Of a stretch of DNA of 64,000 nucleotides, positions 51,633 to 60,444 are shown piece by piece. The translations under genes and the position numbers were made by a program. Each line of letters begins with the position of its first letter. Within the stretch, counting starts at the first letter, position 1. Location: positions 248,001 to 312,000 of the forward strand of contig NZ_FQXB01000001.1 in assembly GCF_900129845.1 (NCBI RefSeq), read 5' to 3'. The notes under the pieces are model-generated. The model made no database searches, was not told the DNA's origin, and was given only the letters and a program-made list of their open reading frames with translations. The DNA is from Cognatiyoonia sediminum (GTDB lineage: Bacteria > Pseudomonadota > Alphaproteobacteria > Rhodobacterales > Rhodobacteraceae).

Positions 51633-53029
51633 TATGCAAGCTCCTGTTCTTTGATATCGTAACTGGCCGCGACCGCATCGCGCGGAGCAAGACCGTAGAA
51701 AGTGAGGGCGGGGCCAGTGAGGCCTGCGTTCGAAATGGTCGGTTCCATCTCGGCCAAGGTGGTCGAAATGATCCGCTGATCGGTGCGGCTGACGTTTTCG
51801 ATGATGGTCACAGGCGTTGCTGGGTCGGCACCATGCATCAGCAAGCGACCTTGGATAAACCGCGCCGCTTTCTTGCCCATATAGATCGCCGCAACCTGAC
51901 CGGGTTCGGCCAGAATGCGCCAATCCTGATCGGCGTAGCCCTTGGTGTCGTGGCCCGTGATCAATCGCACGGCGGAGTTACGATTGCGCTTTGTCAGCGA
52001 CTGACCAATGGAGGCCACAGCGGCGGAAGCAGCTGTAATGCCCGGAACAACACGCCAGCTGACGCCAGCGGCTTCGCAGGCTTCAATCTCTTCGTCCAAG
52101 CGGCCAAAGACAGTTGGATCGCCCGCTTTCAAACGGACAACGTGATGACCGCTCATCGCATGTTCGATGATGAGTGAGTCGATATCGGACTGCTTCGTCG
52201 ACTGGCCAAAGCCCTCTTTGCCCGCATCGATGATGATAGCTTCGCGACGGGCCAGTTCCAGAATTTCCGGCGTGACCAAACGGTCATGGATCACAACGTC
52301 GGCCTTATCCAATGCCTTGCGCGCTTTGAGGGTCAGCAGTTCTGGATCGCCCGGGCCCGCGCCTACCAGATCAACGTGACCTTCGGCACCTTTAGCCATG
52401 ACGTGAGTGTCCAGAAGGGCGCCAAGGGCCGGAAGAACGCCCTCAGCCCCTTCTGCTTCCACGGCTTCGGGACCGTTTTTGAAATAGTAGTTCGACCAGA
52501 ACTCGCGACGCTTGCGGCCCATCGGCAAAACCTCGACCGCGTGGCGGAAGGTCTTTCCGATGCGCGCCAGTAGACCAAGCGAAGAGGGCAGGCGCTCCTC
52601 CAAGTCAGCTTTGATCGCGCGCGCCAAAACTGGAGCCGCACCTTCTGTACCGATAGCGATCGTCACCGGATCGCGATCCACGATCGCTGGTGTGATGAAC
52701 TGGCTATCCGCAAGATTGTCGACGATGTTGACTTTAGCACCATCCGCATGAGCCAAAGCGGCAACCCGCGCGTCTTCAACATCATCTTCGTTGGCTGCGT
52801 AGAATAAAACCGCACACATCGCGTCACCCGCTTCCATCGCGCGCGGGATGTAGGTTAGCTTACCCTCAGCGGCCCAAGCGTGAATTTCAGGGGCCGCCTC
52901 TTCGGCAATTACAGTGATCTTCGCTGTCGTCTTGAGGATCAGACGCAGTTTCGCCAAAGCCGCATCCCCCCCACCAGAGAGGACAATGCGGCGGCCTTCG
53001 ACAGCCATGAAGATAGGAAAGTGGTCCAT
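51632..53029 (-). CDS. cysG: Siroheme synthase CysG
   Basis: 465 residues from the ATG at 53027-53029 (MDHFPIFMAVEGRRIVLSGG); an upstream ATG would add 14. N-terminal precorrin-2 dehydrogenase/ferrochelatase half with GGGDAALAKLRLIL, then the uroporphyrinogen methyltransferase half with VDLVGAGPGDPELLTLKARK (about 215-234), VIHDRLVT, VVRLKAGDPTVFGR and VPGITAASAA. It makes siroheme for CysI. First gene of the operon, divergent from an Lrp-type regulator. Confidence 0.93.
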   Translation of the reverse strand: MDHFPIFMAVEGRRIVLSGGGDAALAKLRLILKTTAKITVIAEEAAPEIHAWAAEGKLTYIPRAMEAGDAMCAVLFYAANEDDVEDARVAALAHADGAKVNIVDNLADSQFITPAIVDRDPVTIAIGTEGAAPVLARAIKADLEERLPSSLGLLARIGKTFRHAVEVLPMGRKRREFWSNYYFKNGPEAVEAEGAEGVLPALGALLDTHVMAKGAEGHVDLVGAGPGDPELLTLKARKALDKADVVIHDRLVTPEILELARREAIIIDAGKEGFGQSTKQSDIDSLIIEHAMSGHHVVRLKAGDPTVFGRLDEEIEACEAAGVSWRVVPGITAASAAVASIGQSLTKRNRNSAVRLITGHDTKGYADQDWRILAEPGQVAAIYMGKKAARFIQGRLLMHGADPATPVTIIENVSRTDQRIISTTLAEMEPTISNAGLTGPALTFYGLAPRDAVAASYDIKEQELA

Positions 53030-53064
53030 TTGGGAGGGCTTTCTCAGTTCCTTGCTCTCTATAT

Positions 53065-53146
53065 AGAACAAAGTTCTTTATTTTGCCCATATATTGAGAT
53101 AATTAAGAACATAAGTTCTGAATTGGTTGCTAAATAGGCCAGTTCT
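53065..53146. promoter_or_regulatory. Inverted-repeat operators between cysG and the Lrp gene
   Basis: AGAAC-AAA-GTTCT at 53065-53077 and AGAAC-ATAA-GTTCT at 53106-53119, plus a lone GTTCT at 53142-53146. Perfect 5-bp arms, about 41 bp or four helical turns apart. They lie in the 140-bp divergent region between cysG and the Lrp-type regulator, a good place for regulator binding. Not tested; GAAC/GTTC half-sites with 3-4 bp spacing do not fit the LexA box spacing of 7. Confidence 0.6.
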
Positions 53147-53169
53147 TCTCAGATTCAGGAGAATTTGGA

Positions 53170-53631
53170 ATGGCGTTGCGAATAGATGAAACAGATCGGA
53201 AAATACTCGCAGAGCTGCAGCGCGATGCAGCCCAATCTTTGGATGAAATCGCCAAGAATGTAGGGAGTTCCAAGACACCTGTTTGGAACCGGATCAAAAA
53301 ATTGCGGGATGCCGAGATCATCGGTCAGCAGACGGTCATGTTGGATGCCGAAGCACTTGGGTTCGAAGCCTGCTTTTTCGTGCTCATACGGACGTCAGAG
53401 CATGAGGCGGAATGGCAGGCTAAGTTTTTGAAAGCGCTGCGAGATCGGCCAGAAGTGCAAGAAGCTCACAGGCTTGCAGGGGACATTGACTACATCCTGA
53501 AAGTCCGCGTGGCGAATGCGCGGGCCTACGACGATTTTTATCAAGCATTGATTTCAGAGGTCCGCGTGCACAACGTGACCGCGTTGCTATCGATGGAGGA
53601 AATTAAATCGACGGTGGCTTTACCGCTTTAA
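53170..53631 (+). CDS. Lrp/AsnC-family regulator of sulfur assimilation
   Basis: 153 residues. The HTH reads IDETDRKILAELQRDAAQSL (about 5-24) and IAKNVGSSKTPVWNRIKKLR (about 28-47). The RAM ligand-binding domain follows (CFFVLIRTSEHEAEW, later VQEAHRLAGDIDYILKVRVA). It is divergent from cysG; members of this branch beside cys genes probably control them in response to sulfur metabolites or cysteine. The two AGAAC/GTTCT repeats in the gap are the likely operators. Confidence 0.85.
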   Translation: MALRIDETDRKILAELQRDAAQSLDEIAKNVGSSKTPVWNRIKKLRDAEIIGQQTVMLDAEALGFEACFFVLIRTSEHEAEWQAKFLKALRDRPEVQEAHRLAGDIDYILKVRVANARAYDDFYQALISEVRVHNVTALLSMEEIKSTVALPL

Positions 53632-53645
53632 GCCATTTGCTTGTC

Positions 53646-54008
53646 CTAGAAGACGATGTCTGCAAGGACGTACATCTTCCAACCTGCGTCGGTTTTCCGA
53701 AACGCGTAGAAGCCATGGACTTTCTCAATCACGCTCCCGTCCTTTCGGCATCGCGTGGCTTTTGCGACCATATGCGCCGTGGTTTCGTTCACGCCGGCCA
53801 CATCAAAAGACCAATCGGTGGAATGATCCCAATCTAGTTCTGCTTTCAACGCCGCTGGATCGACAGGATATGTATCCCGCAAAGAAACCTCGCCGTCTTT
53901 GATGTAGGTGATCGGGTAGTCGACGATCTTATCGATGAGCGATATGTCATTGGTGCGAAAACCTTCGACGTAGTATGTTTGGTAAAGTTCAATCAGATCT
54001 TCAGTCAT
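53646..54008 (-). CDS. NTF2/SnoaL-like small protein
   Basis: 120 residues. The start DLIELYQTYYVEGFRTNDIS, the middle DYPITYIKDGEVSLRD and the end FYAFRKTDAGWKMYVLADIV fit the cone-shaped NTF2-like fold. Such proteins are either small enzymes or ligand binders; no catalytic residue can be named. It is 21 bp downstream of the P450 gene on the same strand, so the two are probably cotranscribed. Confidence 0.65.
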   Translation of the reverse strand: MTEDLIELYQTYYVEGFRTNDISLIDKIVDYPITYIKDGEVSLRDTYPVDPAALKAELDWDHSTDWSFDVAGVNETTAHMVAKATRCRKDGSVIEKVHGFYAFRKTDAGWKMYVLADIVF

Positions 54009-54029
54009 TTTCTCCCTATCTTTAAAGTA

Positions 54030-55193
54030 TCAATTCTGAACTTTGAGCGATTTCAGCCCGTGAAAATGATAGAAATCCGCATATTCTGGCGGCTCAACCA
54101 AACGTAAATTCGGCATTACCTCGAGCAAAACGCGAAGCCCCACCAACAGCTCTAATCGAGCCAGGGGCGCACCGACGCAAAAATGAATACCCCCGCCAAA
54201 GGCTGTGTGCGCTTTGGCCGTTCGATCAGGTATGAAGCTATTCGGGCTATCGTATATAACCGGATCACGGTTCGCCGCTCCCAAGAGGCAGGCAACCTGA
54301 TCGCCGCGTTTCAACTGTGCCCCATGAAACTCGATGTCCTCATAGACCCATCGCGTGAACATATGCAGCGGCGGGTCAAAGCGCATGATCTCTTCCACAA
54401 GCGTAGGGGTCACCTCCGTCACGCCAGCCTCCAACATAGCTTTGACGCCATTGCCCATGGTGTGGACGGTCGCCTCATGGCCTGCGTTCAACAGCAAAAT
54501 GACGGTGGTCATCAACTCGTCTTTGCTGAGCTTTTCGCCATCTTCTTCTGCAGCAATGAGTGAGGACACCAAATCGTCTTGAGGCGATTGGCGCTTTTCA
54601 GCAATCACGTCAGACAGATAGGTTTTGAATTCTAGCGTTGCTTTGACAGCGGCGTCTTCGATCTCCCTCGTGCGTCGCGCCTGATACATCGCAACCATCG
54701 CATTGGACCAAGCGAGCAGGTCGTCTGCTTTATCGTCTGGCACGCCAAGTAGCCGTGCGATGACTGTAACGGGCAAGGGCTGCGCGAATGTTTCCAACAA
54801 ATCAAACGGTTCCGGTCCGAGGTTCGCCAAGAGATCGCGCGCCAAAGCTTCAATCTCTGGCTCCAGTGAGGCAATCCGCCTGCTTGTAAATGCCCGCAGA
54901 ACCAAGCCGCGCAGTCTTGTATGTCTCGGCGGCTCAAGTTCCAACATCGAATGCGCTTCGACGTCATAGAAGGGTTGAACGTGGTCTGCTATCTTTGGCG
55001 CAAACTCCGGCGGTGCCTCACGGCCCATACGTTTGTCACGCAAAGCCTCCGACACGGCGGAGCGGGACAAGGCGCAGACCATCTCATAGTCAGACCACCA
55101 AAACACATCTCCCGATTGCCGCGCCAAATCGTAGAAAGGGTAGGGGTTTTGAACGAAATTTGGATCGGTCGGGGATTGAGAAAAGGTCTTCAT
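54030..55193 (-). CDS. Cytochrome P450
   Basis: 387 residues, soluble bacterial type. Heme-binding loop FGGGIHFCVGAPLARLEL (about 341-358), I-helix LNAGHEATVHTMGNG (about 234-248, where Ala replaces the usual Thr of AGHET), ExxR-like region EEIMRF. PRHTRLRGLVLRAFTSRRIA (about 90-109) is the typical region before the C-helix. Hydroxylase of unknown substrate. Ferredoxin and reductase partners are not adjacent, although fpr lies 6 kb away. Its start is only 9 bp from the divergent B12-binding gene. Confidence 0.9.
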   Translation of the reverse strand: MKTFSQSPTDPNFVQNPYPFYDLARQSGDVFWWSDYEMVCALSRSAVSEALRDKRMGREAPPEFAPKIADHVQPFYDVEAHSMLELEPPRHTRLRGLVLRAFTSRRIASLEPEIEALARDLLANLGPEPFDLLETFAQPLPVTVIARLLGVPDDKADDLLAWSNAMVAMYQARRTREIEDAAVKATLEFKTYLSDVIAEKRQSPQDDLVSSLIAAEEDGEKLSKDELMTTVILLLNAGHEATVHTMGNGVKAMLEAGVTEVTPTLVEEIMRFDPPLHMFTRWVYEDIEFHGAQLKRGDQVACLLGAANRDPVIYDSPNSFIPDRTAKAHTAFGGGIHFCVGAPLARLELLVGLRVLLEVMPNLRLVEPPEYADFYHFHGLKSLKVQN

Positions 55194-55202
55194 AGCGATG
55201 TG

Positions 55203-56180
55203 ATGCGCCTTCGTATCCGCTCGCGCAACCCAAATCTTTCTGCGCCTGCAGCGCGACCTTCTGACGCGGCCCGCTTTGGCATCCCTGTGGTACGGTTAGC
55301 CAACGCATACCGTGGAATGCCGAATGGTGTGTTAGCCAACAGGGAGCTCGTGAAGGTGGCAAACAAGCCATTTGACGACAGGGAACTAGATCAAGAGGCA
55401 TACGAGCAGGCGGAAGAGCACTTTCGTCTGGTTCAAACTCGTTTGCCGCAGGACGCAGTTGAGGCCGTGGCCCGCGAGGTCGTGCGCAGGTTGGCGTTTC
55501 GGCTGCCACGAAACTTGTCCTCAGGGCACATGCCTACAGAGGAAGAAATCGATCTACTTTGTGAGGCTTTGTTGTCGAATGATGAAGTCGCAGGTGATCG
55601 GATTATTCTTGCGGCACGCAGGGACGGGATAGAGCCGGAAAATATCTATCTTGGATACGTCGCAGGGGCCGCGCGCCGGCTCGGTGTGATGTGGGAAGAA
55701 GACCGCGTGAGCTTTCTTCAAGTCACAATGGCGTCGGGAAAACTTTACCGCATTATTCGTGGCTTACGGCACGTTCTTGATAATAGCCTGAACCTCGCGG
55801 GCCCGGAAAAGCGGTCGCTCTTTGCATTGGTGCCGGATGAGACGCATACCTTAGGCATTGAAATCGCTACCGATGTCTTCCGCCGTCAAGGCTGGGACGT
55901 TGAAATGGTTATGGGCGAGCCGCATGACGCCATCATCGCCATGACCGAGCAGCACAGGTTTAGGTCTGTTGTTTTGGTCGCGCATTCAGAACGGATGCTG
56001 GCCGCGCTGATCAGTCTGGTTCTGGCCATCCGTATAACACAACCGATGGCCTATATCGTTGTGGCGGGGAATATTGTTGATCAGGTCGAAGACGTGAGCA
56101 CTCTTGTCGGGGCGGATGATGTCATCCCAGACATTGAAACCGCTGTCGGCCGTCTTGGCGCCATAATCGACTTTGACTAG
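55203..56180 (+). CDS. Cobalamin-binding regulator (PpaA/AerR-like)
   Basis: 325 residues from the ATG at 55203; a later ATG at 55317 (MPNGVLANREL) is plausible because the first start lies 9 bp from the divergent P450 gene. Residues about 165-215 form the helical cap with LGVMWEEDRVSFLQVTMASG, and about 230-325 a B12-binding Rossmann domain with DETHTLGIEIATDVFRRQGW. PpaA/AerR proteins bind cobalamin and modulate photosynthesis gene regulators. No photosynthesis genes are here, so a light or B12-responsive role for the P450 is only a guess. Confidence 0.75.
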   Translation: MRLRIRSRNPNLSAPAARPSDAARFGIPVVRLANAYRGMPNGVLANRELVKVANKPFDDRELDQEAYEQAEEHFRLVQTRLPQDAVEAVAREVVRRLAFRLPRNLSSGHMPTEEEIDLLCEALLSNDEVAGDRIILAARRDGIEPENIYLGYVAGAARRLGVMWEEDRVSFLQVTMASGKLYRIIRGLRHVLDNSLNLAGPEKRSLFALVPDETHTLGIEIATDVFRRQGWDVEMVMGEPHDAIIAMTEQHRFRSVVLVAHSERMLAALISLVLAIRITQPMAYIVVAGNIVDQVEDVSTLVGADDVIPDIETAVGRLGAIIDFD

Positions 56181-56914
56181 GCGTTTTCGAGCGCGCTAAC
56201 GATTGGACTGAAGTCGGCAGCTTTGAGGCTGGCGCCACCGACCAAAGCTCCGTCAACATGTGGAACCTCAAAGATTTCTGCCGCGTTGGAACCCTTCACA
56301 GAACCGCCATAGAGCAGCGAGAACTCAGCGCCGTCTGCGAAACGGCCCGCCAATTTCGCCCGAATATGCGCGTGAACTTCGGCAATCTGGTCCGTAGTTG
56401 GTACTTTCCCTGTCCCAATTGCCCAGACCGGTTCATAAGCAATAACCGTATATGCTGCATGGGCCGTATCGGGGATTGATCCATCGAGTTGTACGTCCAA
56501 CACGTCCAAGGTTGTACCAGCCTCGCGCTCTTCCAATGTTTCCCCAATACAGATGATTGCGACCAAACCGGCATCATAGGCCGCTTTGGATTTGCTCGCT
56601 ATCAGCGCATCCGTTTCGCCATGGTCAGTCCGGCGTTCAGAGTGCCCGACAATGACATGGCTTGCCCCTGCTGCTGCCAACATAGTGGCCGAAATATCGC
56701 CGGTATGGGCGCCACTTACCGCTGCATGGCAATCCTGTCCGCCGGTCTGCACCGGACCATCCATTTGAGCCAAAGAAGAGACAAGCGTTGCAGGTGGGCA
56801 GATCACCACGTCGACGTTCGGATCAGGGTGGTCAGTGACAAGTGCCAGGATTTCTCCAAGATCGCTCGCCGTTCCGTTCATTTTCCAGTTTCCAGCTGCG
56901 ATCTTGCGGGGCAT
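56177..56914 (-). CDS. tpiA: Triosephosphate isomerase
   Basis: 245 residues from the ATG at 56912-56914 (AAAGGA upstream); the frame is open for 42 more codons without homology. Active-site residues: Lys in GNWKMNG, His in IVGHSERR, Glu in IAYEPVWAIGTGK. Phosphate-binding LYGGSVKGSNA near the end. Glycolysis and gluconeogenesis. Tail to tail with the B12-binding gene (4-bp overlap). Confidence 0.96.
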   Translation of the reverse strand: MPRKIAAGNWKMNGTASDLGEILALVTDHPDPNVDVVICPPATLVSSLAQMDGPVQTGGQDCHAAVSGAHTGDISATMLAAAGASHVIVGHSERRTDHGETDALIASKSKAAYDAGLVAIICIGETLEEREAGTTLDVLDVQLDGSIPDTAHAAYTVIAYEPVWAIGTGKVPTTDQIAEVHAHIRAKLAGRFADGAEFSLLYGGSVKGSNAAEIFEVPHVDGALVGGASLKAADFSPIVSALENA

Positions 56915-57038
56915 GTCGTGTCCTTTTCGCGAATGTTTCCGACTATTTACCAAGCGTCTTAGGAAAGCGAAAGGACTTGTGTTTCTACGCGATACCCACC
57001 ATGTGACGGCCAAGTAGCCAAAGAAGAAGGGGTAGATC

Positions 57039-57962
57039 ATGATACCCAGAATTGACGCACAAGCCCTATTGGATGCGGCACACCTTGATCATGATGCAGC
57101 CAAAACTTTGGTTGCGACGGCAGCGACAGACATCGGCTTTATGACCGTCCACAACACGCCGATCGATCCAGCTTTCGTTGCTGACGCGATTGAACACTAC
57201 AGAGCCTTCTTCAAACTGCCCGCAGCGACGAAGCAGAAGTATGACATGGCCCAGACAGGCTCCAATCGCGGGTGGGGCGCGCCAGGGTCGGAACAAGTCG
57301 ATCCGAATGCGAACCCTGACTACAAGCAAGTGTTTGATATTGGATCGATCCTGCCGGATGGCGCACCCGACAGCGCCAAGGGGCTTTTGACCTATGCGCC
57401 GAATGTTTGGCCGGACGCGCCCGATGGTTTCGCTGATGCGCTTCGTTCTTACTATTACAAAAGCACCGAGTTTGCGTTGGATCTGCTCTGCGCCATTGCG
57501 GATGCGGTCGGTGAAGATGCCGACTATTTCCGCAACCAGTTCACCTATCCAATGTCTTTGGTCCGCGGCAACTTCTACCCAGAGCGCCCCGAATGGGCGA
57601 GCGAGCGGGATTTTGGGATCGCGACACATACCGATTATGGCTGCCTGACGCTATTAGCGACGGATGGAACGCCGGGTTTGGAAGTGCGCAAACGGGGCGG
57701 TGGTTGGATTCCTGTGACAGCCCCTATTGGGGAGTTCGTGATCAACTTCGGAGAAATGTTGGAGTTTTGGACCGGTGGAAAGGTCGTTGCCACGCCTCAC
57801 CGTGTGATTGGAACCGACGACGAGCGCATCTCTATCCCGCTGTTCTTCAATCCAAACCACGACGCGAATGTGGCACCGAAGGGAAAGCCTCCAATTTCAG
57901 CGGGTGCGCATTTAGAACAGCGTTACAAAGAAACCTACGTTCATCTGCAAAAGGCGAGCTAG
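57039..57962 (+). CDS. Isopenicillin N synthase-family 2-oxoglutarate/Fe(II) oxygenase
   Basis: 307 residues. A DIOX_N-type N-terminal domain with GFMTVHNTPIDPAFV; the iron triad from THTDYGCLTLL (His-x-Asp, about 192-202) and VATPHRVIG (His, about 249), and the oxoglutarate pair in ERISIPLFFNP (Arg-x-Ser). FYPERPEWA precedes the triad. The substrate is unknown. Its ATG is 125 bp from the divergent tpiA start, with GAAGGGG upstream. Tail to tail with the sufA-like gene. Confidence 0.88.
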   Translation: MIPRIDAQALLDAAHLDHDAAKTLVATAATDIGFMTVHNTPIDPAFVADAIEHYRAFFKLPAATKQKYDMAQTGSNRGWGAPGSEQVDPNANPDYKQVFDIGSILPDGAPDSAKGLLTYAPNVWPDAPDGFADALRSYYYKSTEFALDLLCAIADAVGEDADYFRNQFTYPMSLVRGNFYPERPEWASERDFGIATHTDYGCLTLLATDGTPGLEVRKRGGGWIPVTAPIGEFVINFGEMLEFWTGGKVVATPHRVIGTDDERISIPLFFNPNHDANVAPKGKPPISAGAHLEQRYKETYVHLQKAS

Positions 57963-57967
57963 ACAAT

Positions 57968-58330
57968 CTATTCTGCAGCGAGGCTTTCGTCGAATTTGAT
58001 GGACTCGCCGCAGCCGCACGCATCAACAACGTTTGGATTACGGAACTTAAAGCCGCTTTCCAGCAGGCTGACTTCATAGTCGATCTCGGTGCCAAACAAG
58101 AACATTTGCGCCATAGGTGCAATCATTACCCGCGCGCCGTCTTGCTCGACGACCTCATCAAGTGGATCAACCTCGGTCACGTAATCCATTGTGTATTCCA
58201 TGCCCGCACAGCCGCCCTTTTTGACACCAATGCGCAAGCCTTCGTGCCCATCCTTTGCCATCAGTTTGGCAATCTGAGCGGCGGCTTTGTCTGTTATGGT
58301 GACGGCTTGTTTACCTGGAATACCGAACAT
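57968..58330 (-). CDS. sufA: HesB/IscA-type iron-sulfur assembly protein (SufA-like)
   Basis: 120 residues. A-type carrier features: AVTITDKAAAQIAKLM, RIGVKKGGCAGMEYTMDYV (first Cys) and the C-terminal CxC pair in VVDACGCGESI. It holds and hands over [Fe-S] clusters. It is 67 bp downstream of a SufT-like gene on the same strand, typical of the end of a suf operon, though sufBCDS are not in the window. ErpA is the main alternative name. Confidence 0.88.
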   Translation of the reverse strand: MFGIPGKQAVTITDKAAAQIAKLMAKDGHEGLRIGVKKGGCAGMEYTMDYVTEVDPLDEVVEQDGARVMIAPMAQMFLFGTEIDYEVSLLESGFKFRNPNVVDACGCGESIKFDESLAAE

Positions 58331-58397
58331 ATGAATGCTCCTTTGCCTTATATCTAGGCGTGACAGCGCGTTAGCTCAAGAACCAAGACGGTTTGCC

Positions 58398-58760
58398 TCA
58401 CATAAAGCCCAATTCAAGGCGGGCTTCATCAGACATCATATCCATGCCCCACTGCGGCTCGAACGTCATTTCGACATCGACCTGTTTCACACCGGGAAGC
58501 GGCTCAATTGCATCGGCAACCCAGCCTGGCATCTCGCCGGCTACAGGACAGCCCGGAGCCGTGAGCGTCATCGTGACGTTCACCGCAGACTCTTCATCGA
58601 TAGCAATCGTGTAGATCAGACCAAGATCATAGATGTTCACTGGGATCTCTGGATCGTAGACGGATTTGCAGGCCGCTACGATACTGTCGTAGAGGGGATG
58701 CTCTGTACTGGAAGGGGCGATCAGTGGGACGCCTTCCATCGGGCTTGTGTCATCAGTCAT
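58398..58760 (-). CDS. sufT: SufT/MIP18-family iron-sulfur assembly factor (DUF59)
   Basis: 120 residues. SVYDPEIPVNIYDLGLIYTI (about 33-52), with TLTAPGCPVAGEMPGWVADA (about 65-84) carrying the conserved Cys, and QVDVEMTFEPQWGMDMMSDE near the end, match the MIP18/PaaD fold of SufT. It helps maturation of Fe-S proteins under high demand. Paired with the sufA-like gene. Confidence 0.88.
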   Translation of the reverse strand: MTDDTSPMEGVPLIAPSSTEHPLYDSIVAACKSVYDPEIPVNIYDLGLIYTIAIDEESAVNVTMTLTAPGCPVAGEMPGWVADAIEPLPGVKQVDVEMTFEPQWGMDMMSDEARLELGFM

Positions 58761-58887
58761 CTTGCAGATCCTGTTATTCCTGAGTGTTCATATAAGAAAT
58801 GTTTTCCGGCGGTAAAGCGCAAAGCGGATATCATTGCGAACCAGTTGCAAATTCTGCATATGGGGCGCGATGACGGAAAGGGAACGC

Positions 58888-60015
58888 ATGGGCGGCTTTA
58901 GCTTTGAAAAATTGGGTCAGGATGGCAAAGCGAGGACCGGTGTGATCCATACGCCAAAAGGCGATATTCGCACGCCTGCGTTTATGCCGGTGGGTACTGC
59001 GGCGACAGTGAAGGCCATGATGCCGGAAAGCGTTGCGGCTACCGGCGCGGAAATCTTGCTTGGGAATACGTATCACCTGATGCTGCGCCCCACGGCGGAG
59101 CGGATCAATAACCTTGGCGGCCTGCATAAGTTCATGAATTGGAGCAAACCGATCCTGACCGACAGCGGCGGCTTTCAGGTGATGAGTTTAGCGGGCCTGC
59201 GAAAGCTGACTGAGGAAGGTGTTACGTTCCAATCTCACATCGATGGCTCAAAGCATCATCTGACGCCAGAACGGTCGATGGAAATCCAGCGGCTTCTGGG
59301 CTCAGACATCGTGATGTGTTTCGATGAATGCCCCGCATTGCCGGCCGACCGAGATCGCATTGCCGAAAGCATGAGGCTTTCCATGCGCTGGGCGCAGCGA
59401 TCACGTGATGCGTTCGGTGATCGGCTGGGCTATGCGCTTTTTGGCATTCAACAGGGCGGTTTGGAGCAGGATTTCCGCGAAGAAAGCGCCGAAGCCCTGA
59501 AATCTATCGGCTTTGACGGCTACGCCATTGGCGGCCTTGCAGTTGGCGAGGGGCAGGATGCGATGTTTGGCTGCCTCGATTTTGCACCGGATCAACTGCC
59601 AGAAGACAAGCCGCGCTATCTGATGGGCGTCGGCAAACCCGACGACATCGTGGGGGCGGTCAAACGCGGTGTCGATATGATGGATTGCGTGTTGCCCTCA
59701 CGCTCTGGCCGCACGGGGCAGGTGTTCACGCGTCGCGGCGTCATAAACATCAAGAATGCGCGACATGCTGACGATCCGCGGCCTTTGGACGAACACTGCA
59801 CCTGTCCAGCCTGCCGCAACTATTCGCGCGCCTATTTGCATCATGTCTTCCGCTCCAATGAGATGATCGCTGGAATGCTTCTGACTTGGCACAACTTGCA
59901 CTATTTCCAAGAGATCATGCAGGGTATGCGGGATGCAATTGCGGCAGGAACCTTTGACGCTTGGGAGGCTGATTTTCACGCAATGCGGGCGCAAGGTGAT
60001 ATCGATCCGATCTAA
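58888..60015 (+). CDS. tgt: Queuine tRNA-ribosyltransferase
   Basis: 375 residues from the ATG at 58888, the E. coli length; GAAAGGGAA lies just upstream, and an ATG at 58870 is the alternative. [28 protein letters not shown] (general-base Asp), [16 protein letters not shown] with the nucleophilic Asp just before, and the zinc site [16 protein letters not shown]. It exchanges guanine 34 for preQ1 in tRNAs of the GUN type. Single gene upstream of the lon leader. Confidence 0.95.
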   Translation: MGGFSFEKLGQDGKARTGVIHTPKGDIRTPAFMPVGTAATVKAMMPESVAATGAEILLGNTYHLMLRPTAERINNLGGLHKFMNWSKPILTDSGGFQVMSLAGLRKLTEEGVTFQSHIDGSKHHLTPERSMEIQRLLGSDIVMCFDECPALPADRDRIAESMRLSMRWAQRSRDAFGDRLGYALFGIQQGGLEQDFREESAEALKSIGFDGYAIGGLAVGEGQDAMFGCLDFAPDQLPEDKPRYLMGVGKPDDIVGAVKRGVDMMDCVLPSRSGRTGQVFTRRGVINIKNARHADDPRPLDEHCTCPACRNYSRAYLHHVFRSNEMIAGMLLTWHNLHYFQEIMQGMRDAIAAGTFDAWEADFHAMRAQGDIDPI

Positions 60016-60444
60016 TTGCCTTAAAATGGTCCGGAAATCCTCCATACGGATGGCGCAATGAAAGCGTTATGTAGGGCTTGTTTTAGCAAGTGAGTCTGCC
60101 ATGCCTTTTCTAATGATTACTCTTTCTTGGTCCGCAGTCGCCGGAATCGCCGCGCTTATTTTGGCTTAACGGCATCTAGCGAAGCCAAAAAAAGAAACGG
60201 CCTCAGGCCCCTAAACCGTGTTCAATCCCGCTTTTGCGGACAACTTGTTCGCAGAAACGAAAAGAATCGTGGAAAACTGCGATCCCTTCCTTGCCCCCAC
60301 GGAATTGTCAGGGCAAAACTCCCTTCCAAGGCTAATAACATGGTTGAATATCTGCGGTTGACCCCCAGATATTGAATCCGAAAAGGAGACAGCAACGTTG
60401 CCGCAAAGCGGGACGGGCCGTCTTGCCAAAAAAGGAAATTGAGC
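60016..60444. other. Long noncoding stretch upstream of lon
   Basis: 429 bp between tgt and lon. It holds a possible 22-codon hydrophobic peptide (60101-60169, weak evidence), a G/C dyad GGCCT-C-AGGCC near 60202 preceded by A-runs, and the 8-bp inverted repeat at 60347-60373. AAAAAGGAAATTGAGC before 60445 sets the lon start. I did not recognise a heat-shock promoter. Confidence 0.5.
60347..60373. promoter_or_regulatory. Inverted repeat in the lon leader
   Basis: AATATCTG (60347-60354) and CAGATATT (60366-60373) are perfect complements, 11 bases apart, about 70 bp upstream of the lon start. Operator or RNA hairpin. The spacer contains TTGACC, which could be a -35 element. Confidence 0.5.

Noticed and set aside
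50457-51662. 401-codon plus-strand frame opposite cysI and DUF2849
   Set aside because: Antisense shadow; both minus-strand genes have diagnostic residues and tight operon spacing.
60101-60169. 22-codon peptide MPFLMITLSWSAVAGIAALI plus LA
   Set aside because: Too short to judge, no ribosome binding site; kept only as a remark on the lon leader.
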